A stretch of DNA of 64,000 nt, taken from Metabacillus mangrovi. GTDB lineage: Bacteria; Bacillota; Bacilli; Bacillales; Bacillaceae. The DNA lies in NCBI RefSeq assembly GCF_009711125.1, contig NZ_WMIB01000002.1, positions 168,301 through 232,300 of the forward strand, in the 5' to 3' direction. Both the position numbers and the translations under genes were made by a program. Of the stretch, positions 55,709-63,686 are shown piece by piece. The notes under the pieces were generated by a model. It saw nothing but the letters and a program-made list of their open reading frames with translations. It made no database searches and had not been told where the DNA came from. Numbering within the stretch: the first letter of the stretch is position 1; each line of letters starts with the position of its first letter.

Positions 55709-56695
55709 ATGCAGGGAATCCGGATGAAATTTGCGGTAACGGTTTTGCTGATGCTGATTACGGCAGGAGTCATGCAGAACGCTTATATAAATGGATACGT
55801 GATGGATCTTAAGGGGAATGATCTGCAGCCATCTGCTCCAGATCTGCAAGCATCTGCTCCAATAGAGAAAATATGTGAAGAGGTCCGCAAGCGGGCGATC
55901 CAGTACAGCATTCCGGCAAAGGACGCAGAAATACATACCATCTGGAAGGCCACCCCGGGGTACAACGGCCGGGAAGTGGATATACAGGCTTCCTGCAGCC
56001 GTATGAAGAAAATCGGCATGTTCAAGGAAGAACAGCTCGTCTTCAAAGCGGTAAAACCCGGTACACATCTTTCAGACTTGCCACCAAGCCCTGTGTACAG
56101 AGGAAATCCGGACAAACCAATGGTTTCTCTCCTCATCAACGTCGCCTGGGGGAACGAATACCTTCCTGGGATGCTTGAAACGCTGGAGAAAAACCATGTG
56201 AAAGCAACATTCTTTTTCGAAGGCAGATGGGTGAAAGAAAACCCGAAGCTTGCTAAAATGATCGCAGAAGCGGGACATGAGATCGGGAATCATTCCTATA
56301 CTCATCCGGATATGAAAACGTTATCCACTGAAAGCGCAAGGGTGCAGATGGAGCAGACAAACAGTGTGATCAAAGCGGTAACGGGCCGCACTGCTGCCTG
56401 GTTTGCACCTCCAAGCGGAAGCTTCAGCCAGAATACGGTCCTCATTGCCTCCGGATTAGGCATGAGAACTGCATTGTGGAGCGTTGATACGATAGATTGG
56501 CAAAACCCTGCACCGGAACGGCTGATACAGCGGGTCATGACCAAGGTCCATCCTGGTGCCATGATTTTGATGCATCCTACTAAAGCTTCAGCAGAAGCGC
56601 TTGACCAGCTGATCGAACAAATAAAAAGCCAGAAGCTTTCTTTAGGGACTCTCACTCAGTTAATGGACGAATCAAGAATCGGAGAGCCGCAATAG
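55709..56695 (+). CDS. ylxY: YlxY, polysaccharide deacetylase-fold sporulation protein (probably inactive)
   Basis: Protein of 328 residues with an N-terminal membrane/signal segment (about 7-23) and a NodB domain (about 135-320). Of the NodB motifs, HSYTH (His195, His199) and LMH near the C-terminus remain, but the metal/catalytic TFDDG motif reads NVAWG (Asn144-Gly148), losing both Asp residues, and the RxPxG motif reads FAPPSG. It is therefore unlikely to be an active deacetylase, which I recall to be true of YlxY orthologues generally. Residues 38-51 hold a 7-residue tandem repeat (DLQPSAP/DLQASAP). The start follows GGGGGAA. Confidence 0.9.
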   Translation: MQGIRMKFAVTVLLMLITAGVMQNAYINGYVMDLKGNDLQPSAPDLQASAPIEKICEEVRKRAIQYSIPAKDAEIHTIWKATPGYNGREVDIQASCSRMKKIGMFKEEQLVFKAVKPGTHLSDLPPSPVYRGNPDKPMVSLLINVAWGNEYLPGMLETLEKNHVKATFFFEGRWVKENPKLAKMIAEAGHEIGNHSYTHPDMKTLSTESARVQMEQTNSVIKAVTGRTAAWFAPPSGSFSQNTVLIASGLGMRTALWSVDTIDWQNPAPERLIQRVMTKVHPGAMILMHPTKASAEALDQLIEQIKSQKLSLGTLTQLMDESRIGEPQ

Positions 56696-56728
56696 CAGTC
56701 ATCCGGGTGCATTTAGGAGGAACAGAAA

Positions 56729-57967
56729 TTGATTAAAAGATATACTTGCCAAAATGGAGTAAGAATCGTACTCGAAAACATTCCGACCGTCCGCTCTGTC
56801 GCTCTCGGAGTATGGATCGGTACAGGCTCCAGAAGTGAATCACCTGATATTAACGGAGTTTCGCATTTTCTTGAACATATGTTTTTTAAAGGAACAAAAA
56901 CCAGGTCTGCACGGGAAATTGCAGAGGCGTTCGACAGCATCGGCGGACAGGTTAACGCTTTTACTTCCAAAGAGTACACGTGCTATTATGCAAAGGTATT
57001 GGATGACCATGCCGGCATGGCTCTGAACATCCTTTCCGATATGTTCTTCAATTCGGCATTTGATGAGGAAGAAATGAAAAAAGAGAAGAACGTTGTCTAT
57101 GAAGAGATCAAAATGTATGAGGATACGCCTGATGACCTTGTTCACGATCTTCTCAGCAAAGCAGCCTACGGCAGTCACCCGCTTGGCTACCCGATCCTTG
57201 GGACAGAAGAAACGCTATCCTCTTTTAACGGCGATTCACTGAGAGATTACATGGACCGTTTTTATATACCTGAAAACGTAGTGATTTCAGTTGCGGGCAA
57301 TGTGTCGGATGCCTTTATCGCTGAAATAGAAAAGAAATTCGGCTCGTATGAATCGTCTTATAAGCCGGACACCTTTGAAAAGCCTGTTTTCCAGTATGAA
57401 AAGCTTTCCCGTAAAAAAGAGACAGAACAGGCTCATCTGTGTCTCGGCTATGAAGGGCTCGAGATCGGACATGATGATGTCTATAACCTGATTGTCATGA
57501 ACAATGTCCTCGGCGGCAGCATGAGCAGCAGGCTGTTCCAGGATGTACGGGAACAAAAAGGCCTTGCCTATTCCGTTTTCTCTTACCATTCTTCCTATGC
57601 CGACAACGGAATGCTCACCATCTACGGGGGAACGGGAAGCGCCCAGCTCGAAGTTCTGTATGAAACGATCCAGGAAACGCTTACCTTTTTAAAGGCGGAC
57701 GGGATCACTTCAAAAGAACTGACCAACAGCAAAGAGCAGATTAAAGGGAACCTGATGCTGAGCCTTGAGAGCACAAACAGCCGCATGAGCCGCAACGGGA
57801 AAAATGAACTTCTTCTCGGAAGACACCGTACACTTGATGAGATGATTGAAAAAGTCAATGAAGTAACAGAGGAAAAAGTGAACAGGCTGGCATCGGATCT
57901 ATTCAGCCGCCCGTATTCGCTTTCCCTTATCAGCCCGGACGGAGAGCTTCCTGAAAGCCTCCGCTGA
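56729..57967 (+). CDS. mlpA: MlpA (YmxG), M16-family zinc peptidase
   Basis: Mitochondrial-processing-peptidase-like protein of 412 residues. The inverted zinc motif HxxEH is intact (His46, Glu49, His50), with the third ligand Glu126 in YEEIKMYEDTPDD. GGSMSSRLFQDVREQKGLAYSVFSY is the C-terminal half signature. The start is TTG after TTTAGGAGGAAC. B. subtilis MlpA has been linked to repression of extracellular protease gene expression. It is followed by a terminator. Confidence 0.95.
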   Translation: MIKRYTCQNGVRIVLENIPTVRSVALGVWIGTGSRSESPDINGVSHFLEHMFFKGTKTRSAREIAEAFDSIGGQVNAFTSKEYTCYYAKVLDDHAGMALNILSDMFFNSAFDEEEMKKEKNVVYEEIKMYEDTPDDLVHDLLSKAAYGSHPLGYPILGTEETLSSFNGDSLRDYMDRFYIPENVVISVAGNVSDAFIAEIEKKFGSYESSYKPDTFEKPVFQYEKLSRKKETEQAHLCLGYEGLEIGHDDVYNLIVMNNVLGGSMSSRLFQDVREQKGLAYSVFSYHSSYADNGMLTIYGGTGSAQLEVLYETIQETLTFLKADGITSKELTNSKEQIKGNLMLSLESTNSRMSRNGKNELLLGRHRTLDEMIEKVNEVTEEKVNRLASDLFSRPYSLSLISPDGELPESLR

Positions 57968-57976
57968 CCGGTACTG

Positions 57977-58007
57977 AAATGCCTGCCCAAGCGGCAGGCA
58001 TTTTTTT
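57977..58007 (+). terminator. terminator after mlpA
   Basis: AAATGCCTGCC (57977-57987) pairs with GGCAGGCATTT (57993-58003), five-base loop, then a T run. Confidence 0.93.
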
Positions 58008-58048
58008 ATGCGATGGCCATTATATATAGGGATAAGGGGTGTTGCGAT

Positions 58049-58315
58049 ATGAGATTGAGTGATATGAGCGGAAAGGAAATAGTGGATGTCAGGAGAGCAG
58101 AAAGACTTGGAATCCTTGGCCAGACCGATTTGGAAATCAATGAACAGACCGGCCAGATCACAGCCCTTGTTATTCCGTCACAAAAATGGTTCGGGATGAG
58201 GAGGCAGGGCAGTGATGTAAAGGTTCCTTGGCAGCATATCCGCAAAATCGGCAATGATATGATTATCCTTGATGTGCCAGATGAAATAGCGCAGCTGAAT
58301 GCTCCGGGCGAATGA
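58049..58315 (+). CDS. ymxH: YmxH/YlmC, PRC-barrel sporulation protein
   Basis: Small PRC-barrel protein of 88 residues (MRLSDMSGKEIVDVRRAERLGILGQTD, then IPSQKWFGMRRQGSDVKVPWQHIRKIGNDMIILDVP). I chose the ATG at 58049, seven bases after AAGGGGTG. YlmC/YmxH proteins occur in spore formers, often in paralogous copies; their role is unknown. Here, as in B. subtilis, it is between mlpA and the dipicolinate synthase genes. A terminator follows. Confidence 0.92.
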   Translation: MRLSDMSGKEIVDVRRAERLGILGQTDLEINEQTGQITALVIPSQKWFGMRRQGSDVKVPWQHIRKIGNDMIILDVPDEIAQLNAPGE

Positions 58316-58337
58316 CTTCAGTCTTCGCTCTTTTTTA
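58306..58337 (+). terminator. terminator after ymxH
   Basis: GCGAA (58308-58312) and GAC (58314-58316) pair with GTC (58321-58323) and TTCGC (58324-58328), one bulged T, loop TTCA, then CTCTTTTTT. It overlaps the end of the coding region. Confidence 0.75.
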
Positions 58338-58401
58338 TTTTCAGCAAAATGATAAGGGCCGTCTTTTTGGCGGTTCCCGAATTTGCATAGATGTTTGTAT
58401 T

Positions 58402-58430
58402 CACCGTGCACCTTCATTTCTCATATAATG
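58402..58430 (+). promoter_or_regulatory. candidate sigma-K promoter of dpaAB (spoVF)
   Basis: CACC (58402-58405), 16-base spacer, CATATAATG (58422-58430). The remembered sigma-K consensus is (A/C)AC(A/C), 16-17 bases, CATAnnnTA, so eight of nine -10 positions that matter and the full -35 agree. spoVF is a known sigma-K target in B. subtilis. A TATAAT at 58471-58476 has no matching -35. Confidence 0.65.
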
Positions 58431-58507
58431 TGAGCGAAAGTCCTGAAGGGCTGTGCTAATCACAATAGTGTATAATCCAGAACGCGACGAAGAAGGTGAA
58501 AGACCTT

Positions 58508-59410
58508 ATGTTAACCGGCTTAAATATTGCTGTCATAGGCGGGGATGCAAGGCAGCTTGAAGTCATAAGAAAGCTGGCGGAATTGGATGCGAAGATTTGG
58601 ATGGCCGGGTTTGATCAGCTGGACCATGGTTTTGCAGGTGCAGCTAAAGCCAAAATGAACGAGATTGATTTTACCGCCATACATGCCATCATCCTTCCGG
58701 TTCCCGGATCAGCAATGAACGGAACGATCGATACCGTATTTTCAAACGAAGAAATCAGTTTAGACAGAAAATGGCTTGACCGGACACCGGAAGATACGGT
58801 GATTTATTCAGGCATCAGCAATGCTTATCTGGACGGTATTTTAAAAGAAGCGAAAAGAAAGCATGTTCAGCTCCTCGAGAGAGACGATGTCGCCATCTAC
58901 AATTCCATTCCGACTGTTGAGGGGACCATCATGATGGTCATCCAGAATACGGACTTTACGATCCACGGATCCTCCGTTTCTGTTCTCGGGCTTGGCCGGG
59001 TCGGAATGAGTGTTGCCCGCGCTTTCGCAGGGCTTGGAGCGAAGGTAAAAGTTGGAGCCCGCAAATCATCAGATCTGGCACGGATCGAAGAAATGGGGCT
59101 GACTCCGTTTCGCCTCCTGGACCTTGCAAATACCGCAGCGGATACGGATATTTGCATAAATACGATACCCCACCTTGTATTGACCGCTGAAGTGCTCGCA
59201 GAATTTCCTTCCCACGCAATCGTGATTGACCTTGCATCAAAACCTGGTGGAACGGATTTTAAATTTGCTGAAAAGCGGGGAATAAAGGCTATGCTTGCTC
59301 CAGGTCTTCCTGGAATCGTAGCTCCTAAAACAGCCGGGCAGATTCTTGCGAATGTACTTACCCAGCTATTAAGTGAACAGTTAAAAGAACGAAAGGGGTC
59401 GGCACAATGA
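58508..59410 (+). CDS. dpaA: Dipicolinate synthase subunit A
   Basis: Putative dehydrogenase subunit of 300 residues (SpoVFA). With DpaB it makes dipicolinic acid from dihydroxytetrahydrodipicolinate in the mother cell for export to the spore core. The N-terminal block LNIAVIGGDARQLEVIRKL and the Rossmann motif VLGLGRVGMSVARAFAGLGA (about 153-172) are typical, and ends in GLPGIVAPKTAGQILANVL. I chose the ATG at 58508, eight bases after AAGGTGA; GTG 58496 falls inside that site. It overlaps dpaB by four bases. Confidence 0.96.
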   Translation: MLTGLNIAVIGGDARQLEVIRKLAELDAKIWMAGFDQLDHGFAGAAKAKMNEIDFTAIHAIILPVPGSAMNGTIDTVFSNEEISLDRKWLDRTPEDTVIYSGISNAYLDGILKEAKRKHVQLLERDDVAIYNSIPTVEGTIMMVIQNTDFTIHGSSVSVLGLGRVGMSVARAFAGLGAKVKVGARKSSDLARIEEMGLTPFRLLDLANTAADTDICINTIPHLVLTAEVLAEFPSHAIVIDLASKPGGTDFKFAEKRGIKAMLAPGLPGIVAPKTAGQILANVLTQLLSEQLKERKGSAQ

Positions 59411-60006
59411 ATCTAAAGGGAAAGACGATTGGTTTCGGACTTACAGGCTCCCACTGCACATACGATGCGGTATTCCCGCAGATCCAGAAGCTTGCCAGCC
59501 TCGGGGCGAATGTCCTCCCCGTCATTACGAATACGGTGAAGTCGACAATCACCAGATTCGGGGACGGAGAAGAGTGGGTCAGGAAAATCGAAGAGGCTAC
59601 TGGGAATAAAGCGATTGATTCCATTGTTAAAGCAGAGCCGCTCGGCCCTAAAATTCCGCTGGACTGCATGGTGATCGCACCTCTTACCGGCAATACAATG
59701 AGCAAGCTTGCCAACGCCATGACGGAATCTCCTGTGCTTATGGCTGCAAAAGCAACCATGCGGAACAACAAGCCGGTCCTGCTCGGCATTTCTACAAACG
59801 ATGCATTGGGTCTTAACGGAATGAACCTTATGAAGCTGATGGATGCGAAAAATGTGTATTTCATCCCTTTCGGCCAGGATGCTCCTGAAAAGAAGCCGAA
59901 CTCAATGGTGGCCAGAATGCAGATGCTGCTGCCGGCTCTTGAAGCAGCCCTGAGCCACCAGCAGATCCAGCCGGTTATTATTGAAAGATTCAGAGACGAG
60001 GAATAA
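59407..60006 (+). CDS. dpaB: Dipicolinate synthase subunit B (flavoprotein fold)
   Basis: Flavoprotein-like subunit of 199 residues (SpoVFB). The flavoprotein-family fold is shown by TIGFGLTGSHCTYDAVFPQI and CMVIAPLTGNTMSKLANAMTESPVLMAAKA. It pairs with DpaA, encoded immediately upstream with ATGA-type overlap. Its stop is 126 bases before asd; that gap holds a palindromic element at a likely promoter. Dipicolinate comes from the lysine-pathway intermediate made by Asd, DapG and DapA, encoded next. Confidence 0.96.
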   Translation: MNLKGKTIGFGLTGSHCTYDAVFPQIQKLASLGANVLPVITNTVKSTITRFGDGEEWVRKIEEATGNKAIDSIVKAEPLGPKIPLDCMVIAPLTGNTMSKLANAMTESPVLMAAKATMRNNKPVLLGISTNDALGLNGMNLMKLMDAKNVYFIPFGQDAPEKKPNSMVARMQMLLPALEAALSHQQIQPVIIERFRDEE

Positions 60007-60051
60007 CAGGCAGAACCTTCAGCAAAAAAAAAACTTTCATGCATTCCGCAA

Positions 60052-60074
60052 TATGTTAGAATATTATCTAACAT
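60052..60074. promoter_or_regulatory. extended -10 promoter overlapped by a perfect inverted repeat, upstream of asd
   Basis: TGT-TAGAAT (60054-60062) is an extended -10 with a poor -35 (CTTTCA/TTTCAT near 60034-60040). The inverted repeat ATGTTAGA (60053-60060), six-base centre, TCTAACAT (60067-60074) covers it. No T tract follows, so it is more likely an operator than a terminator. Confidence 0.5.
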
Positions 60075-60132
60075 CAATTGACCGTATGGGATTGCAGTTG
60101 ATGATTGGATCCGCGGAAGGGGTTTTGGCAAA

Positions 60133-61176
60133 ATGAATTCAACAGGGTACCGCGTTGCCATTGCAGGCGCAACGGGAGCTGTAGGCCAGCAGATGCTGAA
60201 AACGCTGGAGGAGCGGAATTTTCCTGTTTCAGAGCTTAAATTGCTGTCATCCGAACGTTCGGCTGGCAAAATCGTTATGTTCAAAGGAAAATCCTATACA
60301 GTGGAAGCTGCTAAGCCCGAAAGCTTTGAGAACATTCAAATTGCTCTGTTCAGTGCAGGGGGAAGCGTCTCTAAAGAGCTCGCTCCAGAGGCAGTAAAAC
60401 GGGGCGCAATTGTCATAGATAACACAAGTGCTTTCCGGATGGATCCGGATGTGCCGCTTGTTGTACCGGAAGTAAACGAACATGCATTGAAACTTCACAA
60501 TGGAATCATCGCAAACCCGAACTGCTCCACCATTCAGATGGTCGCAGCACTCGAGCCGCTGCGCAAGGCTTATGGCTTGAACAAAGTTGTGGTCTCAACT
60601 TATCAGGCAGTAAGCGGCGCCGGTGCAGCAGCTATTAATGAACTGCATGACCAGACACGTGCCATCCTGGACGGAACGGAGTTTACTCCTTCCGTACTGC
60701 CAGTAAAAGGGGACGAGAAGCATTATCAGATCGCATATAATGCGATTCCTCAGATCGATAAATTCCAGGATAACGGATACACATTTGAAGAAATGAAAAT
60801 GATCAATGAAACGAAAAAAATCATGGAACTTCCGGGTCTGCCGGTTGCTGCTACATGCGTCCGTCTGCCAGTCGTTACGGGCCATTCGGAATCTGTTTAC
60901 ATTGAACTCGGCAAAGGCGGGGCTGAGGTCGCGGATCTGCATAAGCTTTTCAATGAAGCACCGGGAATACAGCTTCAAGATATCCCGGCTGAACAGATCT
61001 ACCCGATGCCGGCTGACTGTGTAGGCAAATATGATGTTTTTGTAGGGAGAGTCCGCAAAGATCTGGATACAGATTACGGCTTTCATTTATGGATCGTTTC
61101 TGACAATCTCCTGAAAGGTGCTGCCTGGAATTCTGTCCAGATTGCAGAAAGTCTGATCAAGCTCGATCTTGTCTGA
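60133..61176 (+). CDS. asd: Aspartate-semialdehyde dehydrogenase
   Basis: Enzyme of 347 residues reducing aspartyl phosphate to aspartate semialdehyde with NADPH, the branch point to lysine/DAP, threonine and methionine. The NADP motif GATGAVG is at residues 12-18, catalytic Cys131 in NPNCSTIQM, and TGHSES carries the active His. The ATG follows GGAAGGGG. It leads the asd-dapG-dapA group supplying DAP for peptidoglycan and dipicolinate. Confidence 0.97.
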   Translation: MNSTGYRVAIAGATGAVGQQMLKTLEERNFPVSELKLLSSERSAGKIVMFKGKSYTVEAAKPESFENIQIALFSAGGSVSKELAPEAVKRGAIVIDNTSAFRMDPDVPLVVPEVNEHALKLHNGIIANPNCSTIQMVAALEPLRKAYGLNKVVVSTYQAVSGAGAAAINELHDQTRAILDGTEFTPSVLPVKGDEKHYQIAYNAIPQIDKFQDNGYTFEEMKMINETKKIMELPGLPVAATCVRLPVVTGHSESVYIELGKGGAEVADLHKLFNEAPGIQLQDIPAEQIYPMPADCVGKYDVFVGRVRKDLDTDYGFHLWIVSDNLLKGAAWNSVQIAESLIKLDLV

Positions 61177-61182
61177 AAATAG

Positions 61183-61220
61183 AAAGAGAGCCGGGAGACT
61201 CCTCCCAGCTCTCTTCTGTT
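61183..61220 (+). terminator. probable terminator between asd and dapG
   Basis: GAGAGC (61186-61191) with GCTCTC (61208-61213) and GGGAG (61193-61197) with CTCCC (61202-61206), one mismatch, loop ACTC; tail TTCTGTT is a poor T tract, so it may be leaky. Confidence 0.55.
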
Positions 61221-61268
61221 GCATTTACGCATAAATATTGGAAATAATTAGCCGGGGTGTAGCACGTG

Positions 61269-62483
61269 ATGAAAATTCTTGTACAAAAATTCGGGGGAAC
61301 TTCCGTTAAAGACCATGAAGGCAGAACACAGGCTCATAAACATATCAGCCAGGCGCTGGATCAGGGTTATAAAGTAGTAGCTGTTGTATCGGCCATGGGC
61401 CGGAGCGGAGACCCTTATGCAACAGATACTCTGCAAAGTTTGCTTTACGGCGAAGCAGAGGACATCACAGGCAGAGAGCATGATCTTCTGCTATCCTGCG
61501 GTGAGACCATCTCTTCGGTCGTTTTTTCGAGCATGCTTAAAAGAAATGGTCTGAAAGCGGCTGCTCTTACAGGTGCCCAGGCGGGTTTTAAAACAAACGC
61601 AGACCACACGAATGCGAAAATACTTGAGATGGATTGCAGCAGGCTGACACAATTGCTGGAGCAATATGATGTCGTTGTTGTAGCAGGCTTTCAGGGTGCT
61701 GCCGAAAACGGAGATATCACCACACTCGGCCGCGGAGGAAGCGATACGTCTGCAGCGGCACTCGGAGCAGCGCTGAATGCCGAATACATTGATATTTTCA
61801 CAGATGTAGAAGGAGTCATGACGGCAGACCCGAGAATCGTTGAAACGGCCCGCCCGCTCCAGAACGTGACTTACGCCGAAATCTGCAACATGGCATATCA
61901 AGGAGCCAAAGTCATTCATCCCCGGGCCGTTGAAATCGCCATGCAGGCTAAAGTGCCGATCAGAATCCGTTCCACTTACTCGGATGGAGAGGGGACACTG
62001 GTTGCTGCAGGCAGCAATGGAAAAGCAGGCAGTGATGTCACCGAGCAGCTCATCACAGGTATTGCCCATATGGCAAACGTAAGCCAGATAAAAGTGGCTT
62101 CCAAAAAAGGAGAATATCATACACAGACGGATGTTTTCAAAGCCATGGCTAAAAACAGCATCAGTGTGGATTTTTTCAACATCACTCCAAGCGAAGTCGT
62201 TTATACGGTTCCGGGTCCGGTCACGGAAAAAGCCGTTGAAATCCTTGAAGGGATGGGGTATCATCCAGTTGTAACACGCAGCTGTGCCAAGGTGTCAGTA
62301 GTCGGTGCCTCCATCATGGGAGTGCCGGGAGTAATGGCTACCATCGTCACCTCCCTTGCCGAGCGGGGGATCCAGATCCTGCAGTCGGCTGACAGCCATA
62401 CGACGATCTGGGTGCTCGTTAGCGAGGACCATATGATTTCCGCAGTCAACACACTGCACGAAGCTTTTGAACTATCAAAGTAA
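61269..62483 (+). CDS. dapG: Aspartokinase I (DAP-sensitive type, DapG)
   Basis: Aspartokinase of 404 residues starting the aspartate pathway. N-terminal kinase motifs KFGGTSV and TTLGRGGSDTSAAALGAAL are present, with VVVAGFQG. Two C-terminal ACT domains (about residues 260-400) indicate feedback control; in B. subtilis the enzyme at this place, DapG, is inhibited by meso-diaminopimelate. It lacks the internal start/beta-subunit arrangement of LysC as far as I can see. ATG 61269 is eight bases after GGGGTG; GTG 61266 directly precedes it. Confidence 0.95.
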   Translation: MKILVQKFGGTSVKDHEGRTQAHKHISQALDQGYKVVAVVSAMGRSGDPYATDTLQSLLYGEAEDITGREHDLLLSCGETISSVVFSSMLKRNGLKAAALTGAQAGFKTNADHTNAKILEMDCSRLTQLLEQYDVVVVAGFQGAAENGDITTLGRGGSDTSAAALGAALNAEYIDIFTDVEGVMTADPRIVETARPLQNVTYAEICNMAYQGAKVIHPRAVEIAMQAKVPIRIRSTYSDGEGTLVAAGSNGKAGSDVTEQLITGIAHMANVSQIKVASKKGEYHTQTDVFKAMAKNSISVDFFNITPSEVVYTVPGPVTEKAVEILEGMGYHPVVTRSCAKVSVVGASIMGVPGVMATIVTSLAERGIQILQSADSHTTIWVLVSEDHMISAVNTLHEAFELSK

Positions 62484-62503
62484 GCGTAAGAAGGAGAATG
62501 TAC

Positions 62504-63382
62504 ATGGCGCAATTCGGAAGAGTCTCAACGGCGATGGTCACCCCATTTGACCTTGCCGGCAACATAGATTTTAAAAAAACAGCGAAGCTGATCGACTACT
62601 TAATCGCCAATGGAAGTGATTCCATTGTGGCAGGCGGGACAACCGGAGAGTCGCCCACGCTTGCTGCTGAAGAAAAAATTGCCCTTTTCAGGCATTGTGT
62701 CAAGGAAGCGGACGGAAGGATTCCGGTTATCGCCGGAACCGGCAGCAATGATACAAGAGCTTCGATTGAACTCACGAAAAAAGCGGAGGAAACTGGCGTC
62801 AGCGCAGTGATGCTCGTTACTCCTTACTACAACAAGCCTTCACAGGAAGGGATCTATCAGCACTTTAAAGTGATCGCTGAGAGCACAAAGCTTCCGGTGA
62901 TGATCTACAACGTCCCTGGCAGAACGGTTGTAAAAATGACCGCGGAAACCATCATCCGCCTCTCTAAGATCCCGAACATAACGTCAGTTAAAGATGCGAG
63001 CGGAGATCTGGACCTTATTTCAGAGGTCATCGAAAAAACAGCAGATGACTTTGATGTCTACTGCGGAGAAGACAGCCTTACCCTGCCGGTCATGGCCATA
63101 GGCGGGACAGGAATTGTTTCTGTTGCATCCCATGTGATCGGCAATGAAATGCAGCAGATGATCGAGGCATTCATGCAGGGAGAAAATAAACTGGCAGCAT
63201 CCATCCACCGCAAAATCGTGCCGGTCATGGATGCCATGTTCTCAGCTCCAAGCCCCGCACCAGTCAAAACAGCTCTGCAAATCTCCGGTATTGATGTCGG
63301 TCCCGTGAGGCTTCCGCTCCTCCCCTTAACAGAAGCGGAACGAATCAACCTGATGAACACAATGAATACGCTGAAAAATTGA
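62504..63382 (+). CDS. dapA: 4-hydroxy-tetrahydrodipicolinate synthase
   Basis: TIM-barrel aldolase of 292 residues condensing pyruvate with aspartate semialdehyde. Schiff-base Lys163 (SVKDASGD), Tyr135 (MIYNVPGR), and the Thr pair in GGTTGESPTL (residues 44-53) are intact. I chose the ATG at 62504, seven bases after AAGGAG; ATG 62498 is one base from it. Its product feeds DAP and, in the mother cell, dipicolinate through DpaAB. It is the last gene in the window. Confidence 0.97.
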   Translation: MAQFGRVSTAMVTPFDLAGNIDFKKTAKLIDYLIANGSDSIVAGGTTGESPTLAAEEKIALFRHCVKEADGRIPVIAGTGSNDTRASIELTKKAEETGVSAVMLVTPYYNKPSQEGIYQHFKVIAESTKLPVMIYNVPGRTVVKMTAETIIRLSKIPNITSVKDASGDLDLISEVIEKTADDFDVYCGEDSLTLPVMAIGGTGIVSVASHVIGNEMQQMIEAFMQGENKLAASIHRKIVPVMDAMFSAPSPAPVKTALQISGIDVGPVRLPLLPLTEAERINLMNTMNTLKN

Positions 63383-63390
63383 GATCAAAA

Positions 63391-63414
63391 GCCGGCTGAC
63401 CGCCGGTTTTTTTC
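63391..63414 (+). terminator. terminator after dapA
   Basis: CCGGC (63392-63396) pairs with GCCGG (63402-63406), loop TGACC, followed by seven T. Short stem, strong tract. Confidence 0.82.
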
Positions 63415-63497
63415 TTTTTATATTGAAGCGGCAGTATTTGGATAAGGTTTGGCTTATGCAAGAGGATTTTTCTACAGTGTAGGGTAGGGGTTAGGCG

Positions 63498-63512
63498 CAT
63501 AATATTATTATG
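63498..63512. repeat. 15-bp palindrome just before the 21-bp array
   Basis: CATAATA-T-TATTATG, a perfect 7-1-7 inverted repeat, five bases before the first array unit. Confidence 0.5.
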
Positions 63513-63516
63513 TAAA

Positions 63517-63631
63517 TTCAGCAATAAATCTTCTAAAGTCAGCAATTCGTTCAAAAAAGTCCGCAATTGCATTAAAATAGTCCGCAATTAAACAAGAATC
63601 GTCAGCAATTATCCCCCAAAAGTCAGCAATT
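63517..63631. repeat. tandem array of six GTC(A/C)GCAATT motifs, exact 21-bp period
   Basis: Units begin at 63517 (TTCAGCAATA, degenerate), 63538 (GTCAGCAATT), 63559 (GTCCGCAATT), 63580 (GTCCGCAATT), 63601 (GTCAGCAATT) and 63622 (GTCAGCAATT). Each is followed by 11 variable, A-rich bases. Only the 10-base core is conserved, so this is not a simple slipped duplication. Repeat and spacer are too short for CRISPR. Confidence 0.9.
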
Positions 63632-63686
63632 CTTTACGGAAGCCCATAAATAGAATGCTGTGGAGAGGTGTAGATCGAAGATTCAT

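Noticed and set aside
61219..61247. Promoter TTGCAT-N17-AATAAT before dapG
   Set aside because: Only TTG matches in the -35 and the start would leave almost no leader; kept as unproven, with read-through from asd more likely.
63345..63587. Minus-strand open frame across the 21-bp array that reads as leucine-rich heptads
   Set aside because: The heptad pattern follows automatically from a 21-base repeat read in one frame. It starts at TTG directly after a stop, has no ribosome binding site, and runs through the dapA terminator into dapA.
63517..63631. CRISPR array
   Set aside because: The conserved core is 10 bases and the variable part 11, far below CRISPR repeat and spacer lengths, and no cas genes are nearby.
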